A DNA stretch of 64,000 nt from DASRFA01 sp035651755 (GTDB lineage: Bacteria > Desulfobacterota > Binatia > UBA12015). This document shows, piece by piece, positions 16,045 to 24,716 of the stretch. Under the pieces are notes generated by a model, which did no database searches, was not told where the DNA came from, and was given only the letters and a program-made list of their open reading frames with translations. The translations under genes were made by a program, and so were the position numbers. Numbering within the stretch: the first letter of the stretch is position 1; each line of letters starts with the position of its first letter. Location of the stretch: contig DASRFA010000029.1 in assembly GCA_035651755.1 (NCBI GenBank), positions 1 to 64,000 of the forward strand, read 5' to 3'.

Positions 16045-18120
16045 TCAGAGCAGCGAGAGCTGGTCGCCGGCCTTCGGGGGGACGCGGAAGTGCGAGGCGT
16101 CGAGCGGCGGGAGGCGGCGATCGAGGCCGTGCTTGCGCGCGGAGGCCGCGAAGAGCGCCGCGATCTGCGCCGCGTACTCGCCCTGGCCGCGCATGCGGCG
16201 GCCGAACATCGTGTCGGAGAGGCGGCCGTCGCGCGTCGCGCGGATGCGGGACAGCACGCGCTGCTTTCGCTCGGGGACGCGCTCCTCCAGCCACGCGACG
16301 AAGATCTCGTCGAGCGGGCGCGCGAGCCGGAGCAGCACCCAGGAAGCGCTCTGCGCCCCGGCCTCCCCGGCGGCCGCGAGGATGCGCGGGATCTCCTCGT
16401 CGTTCAGGCCCGGAACGACGGGCCCGATCATCACGCCGACCGGCACGCCCGCCGCCGTGAGCTTCGACACCGCGTCGAGCCGTCGCTCGGGTGCCGAGGC
16501 GCGCGGCTCCATCAGGCGCGCCAGGTGCGCGTCGAGCGTCGTGACGGAGACCATCACGTGCGCCGCGCCGTCGCGCGCGAGCTCGGCGAAGAGGTCCGCG
16601 TCGCGCGCCACCAGCGCGGACTTCGTGATCGCCGAGACCGGGTTCCGGAACTCGGCCAGCACCTCGACGCAGCGGCGCGTGATGCCGAGGCGCCGCTCGA
16701 CCGGCTGGTAGCAGTCGGTGTTGCCGGAGAGCGCGATCACCTCGGGCTGCCAGCGCGGCGCGGAGAGCTCCTTCCGCAGCAGCTCGGGCGCGTCGTTCTT
16801 GACGAGGATCCGGCGCTCGAAGTCGAGGCCGGCGTTCCAGCCGAGCGTCTCGTGGCTGGGGCGGGCGTAGCAGTTGTGGGTCGCGAGCCCGGCCGCGAAG
16901 AAGGTGCCAGTCGAGGTCTGGATGTCGACGACGTCGCGCGCCCCGCCCGGCTCGATGGCCCGCACGGGCTCGGGGTCGAGGTTCATCTCGCGACCGCAGA
17001 CGGCGGCGAGCTTCCGCCGGATCGCTGGCCGGCAGACGGCGAAGAAGCGGATGCGATCGACGAGGCGCCCCGCGAGGCGAATGCTGCTCGCGCGCGCCCC
17101 GCCCGGCTCCAGCCGAAACTGGAACCCGAAGGACGCCGCATAGCGCCGGACGCGCTCGAGCACGGAGAGGTCCGCCTGCGAGATCCGGAGGACGTCGCCG
17201 CTGTGGCCTTCGGCGTCGAAGAAGCCCGCGAGAAAGCCGCGCCGGTAGCTCGGCGTCGCCGGCTCCGTCTGTATCAGCCCGTGGAGGATGCGACGGGCGC
17301 CGAGCGAACGGATCTCGACCTTGCGGAGCGGCTTGCGTCTCGGCTGCGCCGCGCTGAACGGCCGGATGTGCCCCTCGACACCGAACCGTCGCAGCAAGCT
17401 CAAGATGCGCACCAGCGGCTCGTCGTCGACGAGAGCGATGCGCCAGTACGACTGCGGGAATCCGAGGCGATGGTTCCGCCATCCCGGCTGGTAGCGGAAC
17501 GTCCCGTCGCCGAGCGTCAAGCCGGACAGGTATCCGATGCGATAGTCGTCGTCTTCGGGCTGCTCGGAGACGACCGCCAGGTGGCGAAGGCTCCGGCCCG
17601 CGAGCTGCTCGGTGCTCGACCACCGAAAGGCGCGATGCTGGAGCCAGCGGTGCCCGTCCGTCGTGACGACGTCCTGGTGATCGGTGACCAGACGCCGTGT
17701 CGGCCGGCGCGACCACCAGACGTGCTCCACGACCGCAGCTCGAAACTTCCGCGTCCCGCCCGGCTCCGGGAACTCGTCGAACGCGAGCAGCTCGTCGCCG
17801 ACCCGCGCCTCGCCGATCGGGCGCCACGTCATGTCGCCGTGCAGAATGGGTGTCTCGGGCGCCACGCAGTAGCTGCAGCCGTGCTCGCAGCCCCGATACG
17901 GGTTCACGCTCCACGTGAAGCCGACGTCCGGGCTCGAGTTCTTGGCGAGGATCGAGCGGCTCGCGTCCCGGTAGAAGATCGTCGCCGGACGCTTTTCGAC
18001 GGGCTCGCCGTCCGGGTCGACGTCGGGCTCGAGGTCGGGGTCGAGCTCGAGCCGCATGCTCTCGAAGCGGTTCGCCGGCTCGAGCATCGTCCCGCGCCCG
18101 GGCTTCTCGGCAGAAGACAT
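16045..18120 (-). CDS. intein-containing Rv2578c-like radical SAM protein
   Basis: The 691-residue precursor contains a 332-residue intein; splicing would give a 359-residue radical SAM protein. The extein motif is C78-x3-C82-x2-C417, so the intein sits directly before the third cluster-binding Cys. After the insertion come YARPSH, ALSGNTDCYQP, VSVTT and GVMIGPVVPGLND, as in the Rv2578c/spore-photolyase-like radical SAM group. Until splicing occurs the 4Fe-4S site cannot form. The start is ATG 18120 (alternative 18087). It is divergent from a sulfotransferase gene and lies upstream of the toxin-antitoxin pair. The substrate is unknown. Confidence 0.9.
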   Translation of the reverse strand: MSSAEKPGRGTMLEPANRFESMRLELDPDLEPDVDPDGEPVEKRPATIFYRDASRSILAKNSSPDVGFTWSVNPYRGCEHGCSYCVAPETPILHGDMTWRPIGEARVGDELLAFDEFPEPGGTRKFRAAVVEHVWWSRRPTRRLVTDHQDVVTTDGHRWLQHRAFRWSSTEQLAGRSLRHLAVVSEQPEDDDYRIGYLSGLTLGDGTFRYQPGWRNHRLGFPQSYWRIALVDDEPLVRILSLLRRFGVEGHIRPFSAAQPRRKPLRKVEIRSLGARRILHGLIQTEPATPSYRRGFLAGFFDAEGHSGDVLRISQADLSVLERVRRYAASFGFQFRLEPGGARASSIRLAGRLVDRIRFFAVCRPAIRRKLAAVCGREMNLDPEPVRAIEPGGARDVVDIQTSTGTFFAAGLATHNCYARPSHETLGWNAGLDFERRILVKNDAPELLRKELSAPRWQPEVIALSGNTDCYQPVERRLGITRRCVEVLAEFRNPVSAITKSALVARDADLFAELARDGAAHVMVSVTTLDAHLARLMEPRASAPERRLDAVSKLTAAGVPVGVMIGPVVPGLNDEEIPRILAAAGEAGAQSASWVLLRLARPLDEIFVAWLEERVPERKQRVLSRIRATRDGRLSDTMFGRRMRGQGEYAAQIAALFAASARKHGLDRRLPPLDASHFRVPPKAGDQLSLL
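16873..17868 (-). mobile_element. intein with two LAGLIDADG motifs
   Basis: The intein is 332 residues. Its first residue is Cys (CVAPETPILHGD), block B has TTDGH (TxxH), the C-terminus is THN and the next extein residue is Cys. All residues needed for standard class-1 splicing are therefore visible. A homing endonuclease domain is indicated by two LAGLIDADG-type motifs, GYLSGLTLGDG (intein residues 112-122) and GFLAGFFDAEG (211-221), each with its acidic residue. The element interrupts the 4Fe-4S motif codons of the host gene, a highly conserved site that favours homing. Splicing and nuclease activity are inferred. Confidence 0.9.
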
Positions 18121-18237
18121 CTTCGCCGAATCTTCGCCCAGGGGCTCGCCGCGCGCAAGACCCGGACGCGCGCTTTCGCGCGGCGGACGACCGTCCGATA
18201 TCTTCCCTACCTCTCCCCCGGCGGAAGGAACCACCCG

Positions 18238-19158
18238 ATGGCGAGTCTCAAGCGGCAGGCGCTCCGCGCGACCCAGGAAGGGCTCGTGCGGGTGAAGCGG
18301 AAGATCGACGATCTCCTGACCGCCGACCCCGCCGCCCCGCGCACGCCGTACGTCGCCCGCCTCTCCGAGGCCTACGCACGCGGGTGGGAAGGCTGTCCCT
18401 GTGCGTTCGTGCTGTCGACCGGGCGCGCCGGCAGCAAGACCCTGACGGCGCTCTTCGCGCTCTCGTCGCGCATCGTCTCCGAGCACGAGCCCGACCCGCG
18501 CCTCGTGAAGGCCTCGTTCGACGCCTACCTCGAGGGGCCGGCGATCGCGGACAGCGAGAAGTGGCGCGCCGTCGTGTACGCCGCGCGCGACGACCTCGTG
18601 TGCGAGGCGAACCGCCGCGGGCGGATCTACGTCGAGACGAACAACCGCCTCACGTACCTCGCTCCCGTCCTCGCGCGCTGCTTCCCGGCGAGCCGCTTCA
18701 TCCACCTCCACCGCCACCCCTACGAGGTCGTGCGATCGGGCATGCGGCGCGGCTACTACGAGTCGCACAACTGGGACTTCGCGCGCGTCCGGCCGCGTCC
18801 GGGCGAGCCGATGGCGGCGGCGTGGGACGCGCTGCCCCGCCTCGAGAAGGTCGCGTGGTACTGGGCGCGCGTGAACGGCGAGTCGCACGCGTTCGTGCGG
18901 TCGCTGCCCGAGGGGCGCGGATTCGACCTCAACGCCGACGCGCTCTTCGCCGGCGACGAGCGCACGCTGCGCGCGCTCTTCCAGTTCGTCGGGGTCGAGT
19001 TCCCGCCGGTCGAGCTCGTCGAGGAGGTCCTCGGCCAGAAGATCAACGCCGCCGTGCGCGGCAGCTATCCCGTCCCGGCCGAGTGGACCGACGAGGACCG
19101 GGCCGCGGTCTGGCGGCAGGTCGGCCCGACCGCGGAAGTCCTGGGGTATCGCGCCTGA
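18238..19158 (+). CDS. sulfotransferase family protein
   Basis: This 306-residue protein has a P-loop-like 5'-phosphosulfate loop, STGRAGSKTL, near residue 60, and a downstream LHRHPYEVVRSGM segment resembling the 3'-phosphate site of PAPS sulfotransferases. It should transfer sulfate from PAPS to a small molecule or glycan. A GGAAGGA ribosome site precedes the ATG at 18238; the open frame runs far upstream but is antisense to the radical SAM gene and not coding. It is the first plus-strand gene before an ATP-grasp ligase, an aspartase-superfamily enzyme and a phosphosulfolactate synthase, so it may take part in the same sulfur pathway. Confidence 0.8.
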   Translation: MASLKRQALRATQEGLVRVKRKIDDLLTADPAAPRTPYVARLSEAYARGWEGCPCAFVLSTGRAGSKTLTALFALSSRIVSEHEPDPRLVKASFDAYLEGPAIADSEKWRAVVYAARDDLVCEANRRGRIYVETNNRLTYLAPVLARCFPASRFIHLHRHPYEVVRSGMRRGYYESHNWDFARVRPRPGEPMAAAWDALPRLEKVAWYWARVNGESHAFVRSLPEGRGFDLNADALFAGDERTLRALFQFVGVEFPPVELVEEVLGQKINAAVRGSYPVPAEWTDEDRAAVWRQVGPTAEVLGYRA

Positions 19159-19310
19159 CGTGCGGAACGCCGGGCGCCGCAGCAGCCGACATGGCGGCAG
19201 TCCGGGCGCCCGCGCCGAACCGGCGCTGCGCGGCGGGAATCGCCTTGCCTAACGCCGACCGCGAGGCGATCATCGTCGGCTCGGAAGCGCCGGCTTCACA
19301 CGGAGGGTGA

Positions 19311-20639
19311 ATGGATCTCGGGCAGTTCGACAGGCCGCCGGCAGTCGTGCTCGGCCTCGGCCAGAACGGCCTCGCCGCGGTGCGGGCGCTCGGCCGCGTG
19401 GGCGTGCCGGTCATCGGGATCGACTCCGATCTCGAGCAGCCGGGGGCCCAGACCCGCTACTGCCAGAAGCTGCACTGCCCCGACTTCGCAAAGGGGGGTG
19501 ACCGCCTCCTCGAGTGCCTCGTCGACGTCGGACGCGAGCTCGCGAAGCAGGACCTGAAGGCGGTCGTCATCCCGACCGGCGACCTGAACATCGAGCTCGT
19601 CTCGGAGAAGCGCGAGGAGCTCGCGCCGTACTACCACCTCTCGCTGCCGTCGAAGGAGGTGCTGCGGCTCTTCCTCGACAAGAAGTCCTTCTACAAGCTC
19701 GCGATCGAGCGCGGCTTCCCGCTTCCGCGCACCTGGTTCACCGAGGGCGACCACGACATCGACGCGATCTCCGCCGACATCGAGTACCCCTGCCTCATCA
19801 AGCCCTTCCAGCCGACGGCCACCTGGCGCCAGACCTTCGACACGCGCCTCTTCCTCGCCGACTCGCGCGACATGCTCCGGAAGCTCTACGACCTCATCTA
19901 CCCGGTGCATCAGGACCTCATCATCCAGGAGTACATGCCGGGCGACGACGGCCAGGTCTGCTGGGGCGTCACCTACCTGGACGCCGAGCAGCGCCCGCTC
20001 GCGAAGTGGGCGGGCCGGAAGCTCCGGCAGTACCCGCGCGGCTTCGGCACCGCGACCCTCGCCGAGAGCCTCGACGACCCCGAGCTCGCCCAGATGGCGG
20101 TCGACATCCTCGTGAACGTCGGCCATCGCGGCTACGGCGTCGTCGAGTTCAAGCGCGACCGCCGCGACGGCAAGCGCAAGATCACCGAGGCGACCGGCGG
20201 CCGCACCTGGTTCCCGCACTCGATCGTCACGCGCTCCGGCATCAACTTGCCGTTCATCTGGTACCGCGACCTGCTCGGGCAGAAGGTCGCGCCCCAGTTC
20301 GAGTACGAGGCGGGCATCAAGTGGATCCACGAGGAGCGCGACCTGAAGACCGTCACGCTCTACTTCCTGCCCGAGAAGCGGCTCACGCCGTGGACGTGGC
20401 TCCGCTCCTACTCCGGACGGCGGACGTACGCGTACGCCGCGTGGGACGATCCGCGACCCTTTCTCACGTCGCTCCGGAGGATCGCGAACGCCGGGCAGAG
20501 CCGGGCGAAGCGCATGCTGCGCGCGAAGGAAGCCGAGCGGGCGCGCGTCCGCACGAGCCGGCCGAAGCACCTGCAGGAGCTGCTGCTGGCCGCCGACCCG
20601 ACCGTCGGGCACGGGCTCCGGCGCGTGACGGTGGACTGA
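19311..20639 (+). CDS. ATP-grasp carboxylate-amine ligase-like protein
   Basis: This 442-residue protein has an N-terminal nucleotide-binding-like segment (VVLGLGQNGLAAVRAL). An ATP-grasp core follows, with CLIKPFQPT, an IIQEYMPGDDG segment and VEFKRDRRDG, the last supplying metal/ATP contacts. Such enzymes join a carboxylate, via an acyl-phosphate, to an amine or other nucleophile. A GGAGG site 7 bases before the ATG fixes the start. The C-terminal 100 residues are basic. Its place between a sulfotransferase and the aspartase-superfamily/ComA pair suggests it ligates a sulfonated carboxylate or its product. That assignment is inference; the fold call is firm. Confidence 0.75.
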   Translation: MDLGQFDRPPAVVLGLGQNGLAAVRALGRVGVPVIGIDSDLEQPGAQTRYCQKLHCPDFAKGGDRLLECLVDVGRELAKQDLKAVVIPTGDLNIELVSEKREELAPYYHLSLPSKEVLRLFLDKKSFYKLAIERGFPLPRTWFTEGDHDIDAISADIEYPCLIKPFQPTATWRQTFDTRLFLADSRDMLRKLYDLIYPVHQDLIIQEYMPGDDGQVCWGVTYLDAEQRPLAKWAGRKLRQYPRGFGTATLAESLDDPELAQMAVDILVNVGHRGYGVVEFKRDRRDGKRKITEATGGRTWFPHSIVTRSGINLPFIWYRDLLGQKVAPQFEYEAGIKWIHEERDLKTVTLYFLPEKRLTPWTWLRSYSGRRTYAYAAWDDPRPFLTSLRRIANAGQSRAKRMLRAKEAERARVRTSRPKHLQELLLAADPTVGHGLRRVTVD

Positions 20640-20701
20640 CGCTGATTGAGCGCCGAACCGTCGTTCGGGGGGACTCTGTCGACGAGAAGCGGAACGGTGG
20701 C

Positions 20702-22264
20702 GTGAGCGGAAAGAGCGGAGCGGGACCGGCCGGAAGCGGCGCCCGCGGGCAAGGCGAGGGCGCGCGCCTGCGCGAGGCGCCCGCGCCGGAGCTGGTCGCG
20801 GCGGCGTACCGGACCGAGCTCGCCGACGCGCCGATCCTCCATCGCGGCCTGGCGCTCGCGGACCTCGCGCACGTGATCGCGCTCTCCGAGGCGGCGATCG
20901 TCCCGCGGCCGGACGCCGCGCGCCTCCTTGCGCTCCTGCTCGAGCTCGCCGACGTTCCGGTCGAGTCGTTCCCGCTCGAGGAGTCGCTCGAGGACGTGTA
21001 CTCGAACCGCGAGGCGTGGGTGCGCGGGCGCGACGAGGCGGTCGCGGGCTGGCTCGGCGCCGGGCGTCCGCGGCGCGAGCCCGCGACGATCGCGTACCGG
21101 ATCGCCGTCCGCGATCGTCAGCTCGCGCTCGCGGCATCTCTCCTCGCGTGCGCGCGTGCGCTCGTCGACCAGGCGTCGGAGCACGTCCACACGGTCGCGC
21201 CCGACTACACGTACCTCCAGCCGGCGACGCCGACGAGCCTCGCGCACTATCTCCTCTCGTTCGCGTTTCCGCTGCTGCGCGACCTCGAGCGCCTCGAGGC
21301 CGCGTTCGCGCGCACGAACGAGTGCCCGGGCGGAATCGGGAACATCAACGGCACGCGCCTCCCGATCGACCGCGCGCGCATCGCCGAGCTCCTCGGCTTC
21401 GAGCGCGCGATCGTCCACACGCGCGACGCGATGTGGCAGGTCGACCAGCCGATCGAGGTCGTCGCGCAGGCGGCGACCGCGCTCCTCCACCTCGAGCGCC
21501 TCGCGGAGGACCTGCAGATCTGGAACACGGCCGAGTTCGGCTTCGTCGAGCTCGCCGACCGCCACGCGCGGATCAGCATGATCATGCCGCAGAAGAAGAA
21601 CCCCTACGCGCTCGCCTTCGTGCGCGGCGCGGCGAGCCAGATGCTCGGGCGGCTGGTGTCGGTCGCCGCGGTCGGGCGGTCGCCGTCGGGGCAGATGGAC
21701 AACCGCGTGTTCGCGCTCGGCGACGTGCCGCGCGCCCTCGATCGCGCGATCTCGATCGCGGACCTCATGGCGGGCGTGCTCGCCGGCCTCCGCTTCGACG
21801 TCGAGCGCCTCCGCGCACGCGCCGGCGAGGGCTTCACGACCGCGATGGACCTCGCCGAGACGATCATGCAGGAGGCCGGCGTGGGCTATCGGCAGGCCCA
21901 CCGTCTGGTCGGCCTCGCCGTCCGGCTCGCGCTCGAGCGCGACCCGGCCGCACGCACCATTCCCGCAGCGATCCTGGAGGAGGCCGCCGCCACCGTCCTC
22001 GGGCGGCCCCTCGACCTGCCGGCGAGCGCGCTATCGGCGCTTGCCCAACCTGCCGACGTAGTGAAAACGAGGACGGGCATGGGCGGGGCCGCCGAAGGTC
22101 CCGTCAAGGAGATGATCCAGCAATGCCGGACGGAGATCTCGCGCGCCGAGACGTGGCGCGCCCGGAACCAGGAGCGGCTGCGGCAGGCGGAGGCGCGGTT
22201 GCTCGCGATCGCGCGCGAGCGCGCCGCGGCGACGTCGTCCTCGCCCGCGGCAAGCGGGACGTGA
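20702..22264 (+). CDS. aspartase/fumarase-superfamily lyase, divergent argininosuccinate-lyase-like
   Basis: This 520-residue protein has the superfamily signature MPQKKNP (295-301) and the TYLQPATP region (about 170-177) matching THLQ-AQP of argininosuccinate lyase. Key differences argue against arginine synthesis. The catalytic His of THLQ is Tyr, the GSS before the signature reads ISM (one Ser lost), and the following D-S-L-E is Y-A-L-A. The start codon overlap with comA (GTGA, 22261-22264) means tight coupling. In Xanthobacter autotrophicus the aspartase-superfamily enzyme XcbC1 removes phosphate from phosphosulfolactate to give sulfoacrylate for coenzyme M, next to a ComA homologue. This protein is a good candidate for an analogous elimination. 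The start is GTG 20702. Confidence 0.75.
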   Translation: MSGKSGAGPAGSGARGQGEGARLREAPAPELVAAAYRTELADAPILHRGLALADLAHVIALSEAAIVPRPDAARLLALLLELADVPVESFPLEESLEDVYSNREAWVRGRDEAVAGWLGAGRPRREPATIAYRIAVRDRQLALAASLLACARALVDQASEHVHTVAPDYTYLQPATPTSLAHYLLSFAFPLLRDLERLEAAFARTNECPGGIGNINGTRLPIDRARIAELLGFERAIVHTRDAMWQVDQPIEVVAQAATALLHLERLAEDLQIWNTAEFGFVELADRHARISMIMPQKKNPYALAFVRGAASQMLGRLVSVAAVGRSPSGQMDNRVFALGDVPRALDRAISIADLMAGVLAGLRFDVERLRARAGEGFTTAMDLAETIMQEAGVGYRQAHRLVGLAVRLALERDPAARTIPAAILEEAAATVLGRPLDLPASALSALAQPADVVKTRTGMGGAAEGPVKEMIQQCRTEISRAETWRARNQERLRQAEARLLAIARERAAATSSSPAASGT

Positions 22265-23187
22265 AGATCGAGGACTATCTGAGCCTGCCGCCCCGCAGCG
22301 ACAAGCAGCCGGGCGTCGGGCACACGCAGGTCCGCCAGACCGGCGTGACGCACGTGATCGACAAGGGCCTCGGTCTCCGCGAGATCGAGGACCTGCTCGG
22401 CACGGCGTCGAACTACATCGACATCATCAAGCTCGGCTGGGGCACCGGCTACGTGACGCAGAACCTGCGCGCGAAGATCGGACTGTACCAGAACGCGGGC
22501 ATCCCGGTCTGCTTCGGGGGCACGCTGCTCGAGCTCGCGATCCTGCAGGGCCGCTTCGACTCGTTCTGCGACATGGTGCGCGACCTCGGCATGACCTGGG
22601 TCGAGATCTCGAACGGCGTGATCGACATGACGATGCGCGAGAAGGCGAAGTACATCCGCCTCCTGCGCAAGCGCGGCTTCACCGTGCTCTCCGAGGTCGG
22701 CAGCAAGGACTCGGAGAAGATCATCCCGCCGTTCCACTGGGTGGAGCTGATCAAGAACGATCTCAAGGCCGGCGCGTGGAAGGTGATCTGCGAGGCGCGC
22801 GAGAGCGGCACGGTCGGTCTCTACTTCGGCTCGGGCGAGGCCCGCGCGGGCCTCATCGACGAGATCGTGCGCGGCGTGCAGGGGCGCGCCGACCGCCTGA
22901 TCTTCGAGTCGCCGCAGCGGAGCCAGCAGATCTACATGGTCCGGAAGCTCGGCAACGACGTGAACCTCGGCAACATCTCGACGACCGACATCATTGGCCT
23001 CGAGACGCTGCGCCTCGGCCTCCGCGCCGACACGATGCCGAACCTCCACCCGGTCGACGAGTGGAACAAGCAGCGCGAGGCCGAGCTCGAGATGGAGCTG
23101 CCGAAGACGAAGCAGGAGCGCCGTCTGAAGGGCGTCGTCGCGACCCCGACGCCGCCCGCGTGGCGCCGCGGCCGCAAAGGCGTCTGA
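22261..23187 (+). CDS. comA: phosphosulfolactate synthase (ComA family)
   Basis: This 308-residue TIM-barrel protein matches ComA, which adds sulfite to phosphoenolpyruvate to make (2R)-phospho-3-sulfolactate. Visible family features are the KLGWGTGYV segment, CFGGTLLELAI, WVEISNGVIDM, VLSEVGSKD and the late NLGNIS segment before RLGLRADT. The length is slightly above archaeal ComA (about 250) because of a charged C-terminal tail. It starts at GTG and overlaps the upstream lyase by 4 bases. In methanogens and Xanthobacter this is the first step of coenzyme M synthesis, and in Bacillus it serves spore sulfolactate. No coenzyme-M-using enzyme is in the window. Confidence 0.87.
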   Translation: MKIEDYLSLPPRSDKQPGVGHTQVRQTGVTHVIDKGLGLREIEDLLGTASNYIDIIKLGWGTGYVTQNLRAKIGLYQNAGIPVCFGGTLLELAILQGRFDSFCDMVRDLGMTWVEISNGVIDMTMREKAKYIRLLRKRGFTVLSEVGSKDSEKIIPPFHWVELIKNDLKAGAWKVICEARESGTVGLYFGSGEARAGLIDEIVRGVQGRADRLIFESPQRSQQIYMVRKLGNDVNLGNISTTDIIGLETLRLGLRADTMPNLHPVDEWNKQREAELEMELPKTKQERRLKGVVATPTPPAWRRGRKGV

Positions 23188-23798
23188 CGCAGCGAACCGG
23201 TTCACTTCGCCTCATCGTCGTCACCGGTCTGCCGAGATCCGGCACGTCGATGGCGATGCGGATGCTCGCCGCGGGCGGCGTGGACGTCGTCGACGACGGC
23301 GCGCGCCCGGCGGACGCGGCCAACCCGCACGGCTACTTCGAGGACGCGCGCGCGAAGCGCTTGCGGGACGACGCGACGTGGCTCACGGGCTGTGTCGGCC
23401 GAGCCGTCAAGATCGTTCTCCCCCTTCTGCCGTACGTGCCGCGCGGGATCGCGTGCGACGTGATCGTCCTGCGGCGCGCGCTGGGCGACGTGCTCGCCTC
23501 GCAGCGCGCGCTCCTCGCGCTCGCCGGCAGCCCGCCGAGCGACGCCGGAGGCGACGAGGCCACTCTCGCGGCGTCGTTCGAGCGCAGCTTCGCCGCCGCC
23601 GCCGCGTGGTGGAACGGCCGACCCGACGTCCGCACCTTGAACCTGGACTATGACGCCGTCGTCGGCGATCCCGCGTCCGCCGCGGGCTCGATCGCCGAGT
23701 TTCTCGCGCGTCCGCTCGACCGGCGCGCGATGGCGCGGGCCGTCGACCGCGTACTTTCCCGCGGCCGGCGTCTCGTCGCGGAGGGTGCGCGCTCTTGA
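23160..23798 (+). CDS. small sulfotransferase-family protein
   Basis: This protein of about 212 residues has a P-loop GLPRSGTSMAM near residue 24 and a VLRRALGDVLASQRAL segment matching the 3'-phosphate-binding helix of PAPS sulfotransferases. Only one start is available in frame, GTG at 23160, which overlaps the comA 3' end by 28 bases; CTG at 23184 would be the alternative. The small size and the overlap suggest it belongs to the ComA unit. Such P-loop proteins can also act in other ways, so the sulfate-transfer role is probable rather than shown. Confidence 0.7.
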   Translation: MAPRPQRRLTQRTGSLRLIVVTGLPRSGTSMAMRMLAAGGVDVVDDGARPADAANPHGYFEDARAKRLRDDATWLTGCVGRAVKIVLPLLPYVPRGIACDVIVLRRALGDVLASQRALLALAGSPPSDAGGDEATLAASFERSFAAAAAWWNGRPDVRTLNLDYDAVVGDPASAAGSIAEFLARPLDRRAMARAVDRVLSRGRRLVAEGARS

Positions 23799-23918
23799 CA
23801 CACGCCGGCGTCACCCCGAAGAGCGTGTCGTGACTTTCGTTCATGGCGGCGGTGTCGGCCGCGCTCGCGACGCCGCGGGCGACGGCCCGGGTGGCGCAAT
23901 CGGCGCGCGAGGTGCAAC

Positions 23919-24707
23919 GTGGACGGCGCGATGACCGCGGCCGCCGACGATGCGCTCGACGCGCTCTCGCAGGCGTGGCGGCGCGCGCGCTTCGTCGCCG
24001 TCCTGACGGGCGCCGGGCTGTCGACCGCGTCCGGCATCCCGGACTTCCGGTCGGCGGGCGGCCGCTGGGAGATGTACCAGCCGGTGCCCATCCAGGACTT
24101 CGTCGCGAGCGAGGAGGCGCGCCGCGAGTACTGGCGGTACAAGGGCGAGACCTGGCAGGTCATCCGATCCGCCGAGCCGAATCCCGCGCACCGCGCGCTC
24201 GCGGACCTCGCGCACTCCGGGCGCGTGTCGCTCCTGGTCACGCAGAACGTCGACGGGCTCCACGAGCGAAGCGGGTTCCCGTGCGACCGCCTGGTGAACA
24301 TCCACGGCAGCGACGCTGCGGTCGAATGCCTGCGCTGCCGGCGACGCGCGCCGCGCGACGAGGCGCAGCGCGCCTGGGAGGGCGGGACGGCAGTTCCGCG
24401 CTGCGGCTGCGGCGGCCCGTGGAAGCCGGCGACCGTGTCGTTCGGTCAATCACTGATCGCCGACGACCTCCGGCGCGCGCTCGAGGCGGCGCGCGAGTGC
24501 GACCTCTTCGTCGCCGCCGGCACGTCGCTCGTCGTCGGCCCGATCAACGAGATGCTCACGGTCGCGAAGCGCTCGGGCGCGCGCGCGGCGATCCTCACGG
24601 CATCCGAGACGCCCTTCGACACGGTCGCCGACTGGAAGGTCGCGAGCCCGCTCGAGGACGTGCTGCCGCGCCTCTCCCGGCTCGTTCTCGAGCCGCAGCC
24701 GATGTAG
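23919..24707 (+). CDS. Sir2-family NAD-dependent protein deacylase
   Basis: This 262-residue sirtuin carries GAGLSTASGIPDFRS (NAD binding), TQNVDGLHERSG, the catalytic His in NIHGS and a zinc knuckle (CLRC with a later CGCG). AGTSLVVGP completes the NAD site. It would remove acyl groups from lysines using NAD. I use GTG 23919, which follows an AGGTG ribosome site; ATG 23931 is possible. It begins a short plus-strand run with a Ddn-like protein 9 bases downstream. Confidence 0.9.
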   Translation: MDGAMTAAADDALDALSQAWRRARFVAVLTGAGLSTASGIPDFRSAGGRWEMYQPVPIQDFVASEEARREYWRYKGETWQVIRSAEPNPAHRALADLAHSGRVSLLVTQNVDGLHERSGFPCDRLVNIHGSDAAVECLRCRRRAPRDEAQRAWEGGTAVPRCGCGGPWKPATVSFGQSLIADDLRRALEAARECDLFVAAGTSLVVGPINEMLTVAKRSGARAAILTASETPFDTVADWKVASPLEDVLPRLSRLVLEPQPM

Positions 24708-24716
24708 CATCGCGCC

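Noticed and set aside
15964..18237. 758-codon upstream extension of the sulfotransferase frame
   Set aside because: It is antisense to the radical SAM/intein gene, and a strong ribosome site marks the true start at 18238.
20702..22264. Annotation as arginine-biosynthetic argH
   Set aside because: Catalytic His and signature Ser changes, and overlap with comA rather than arg genes, argue against it.
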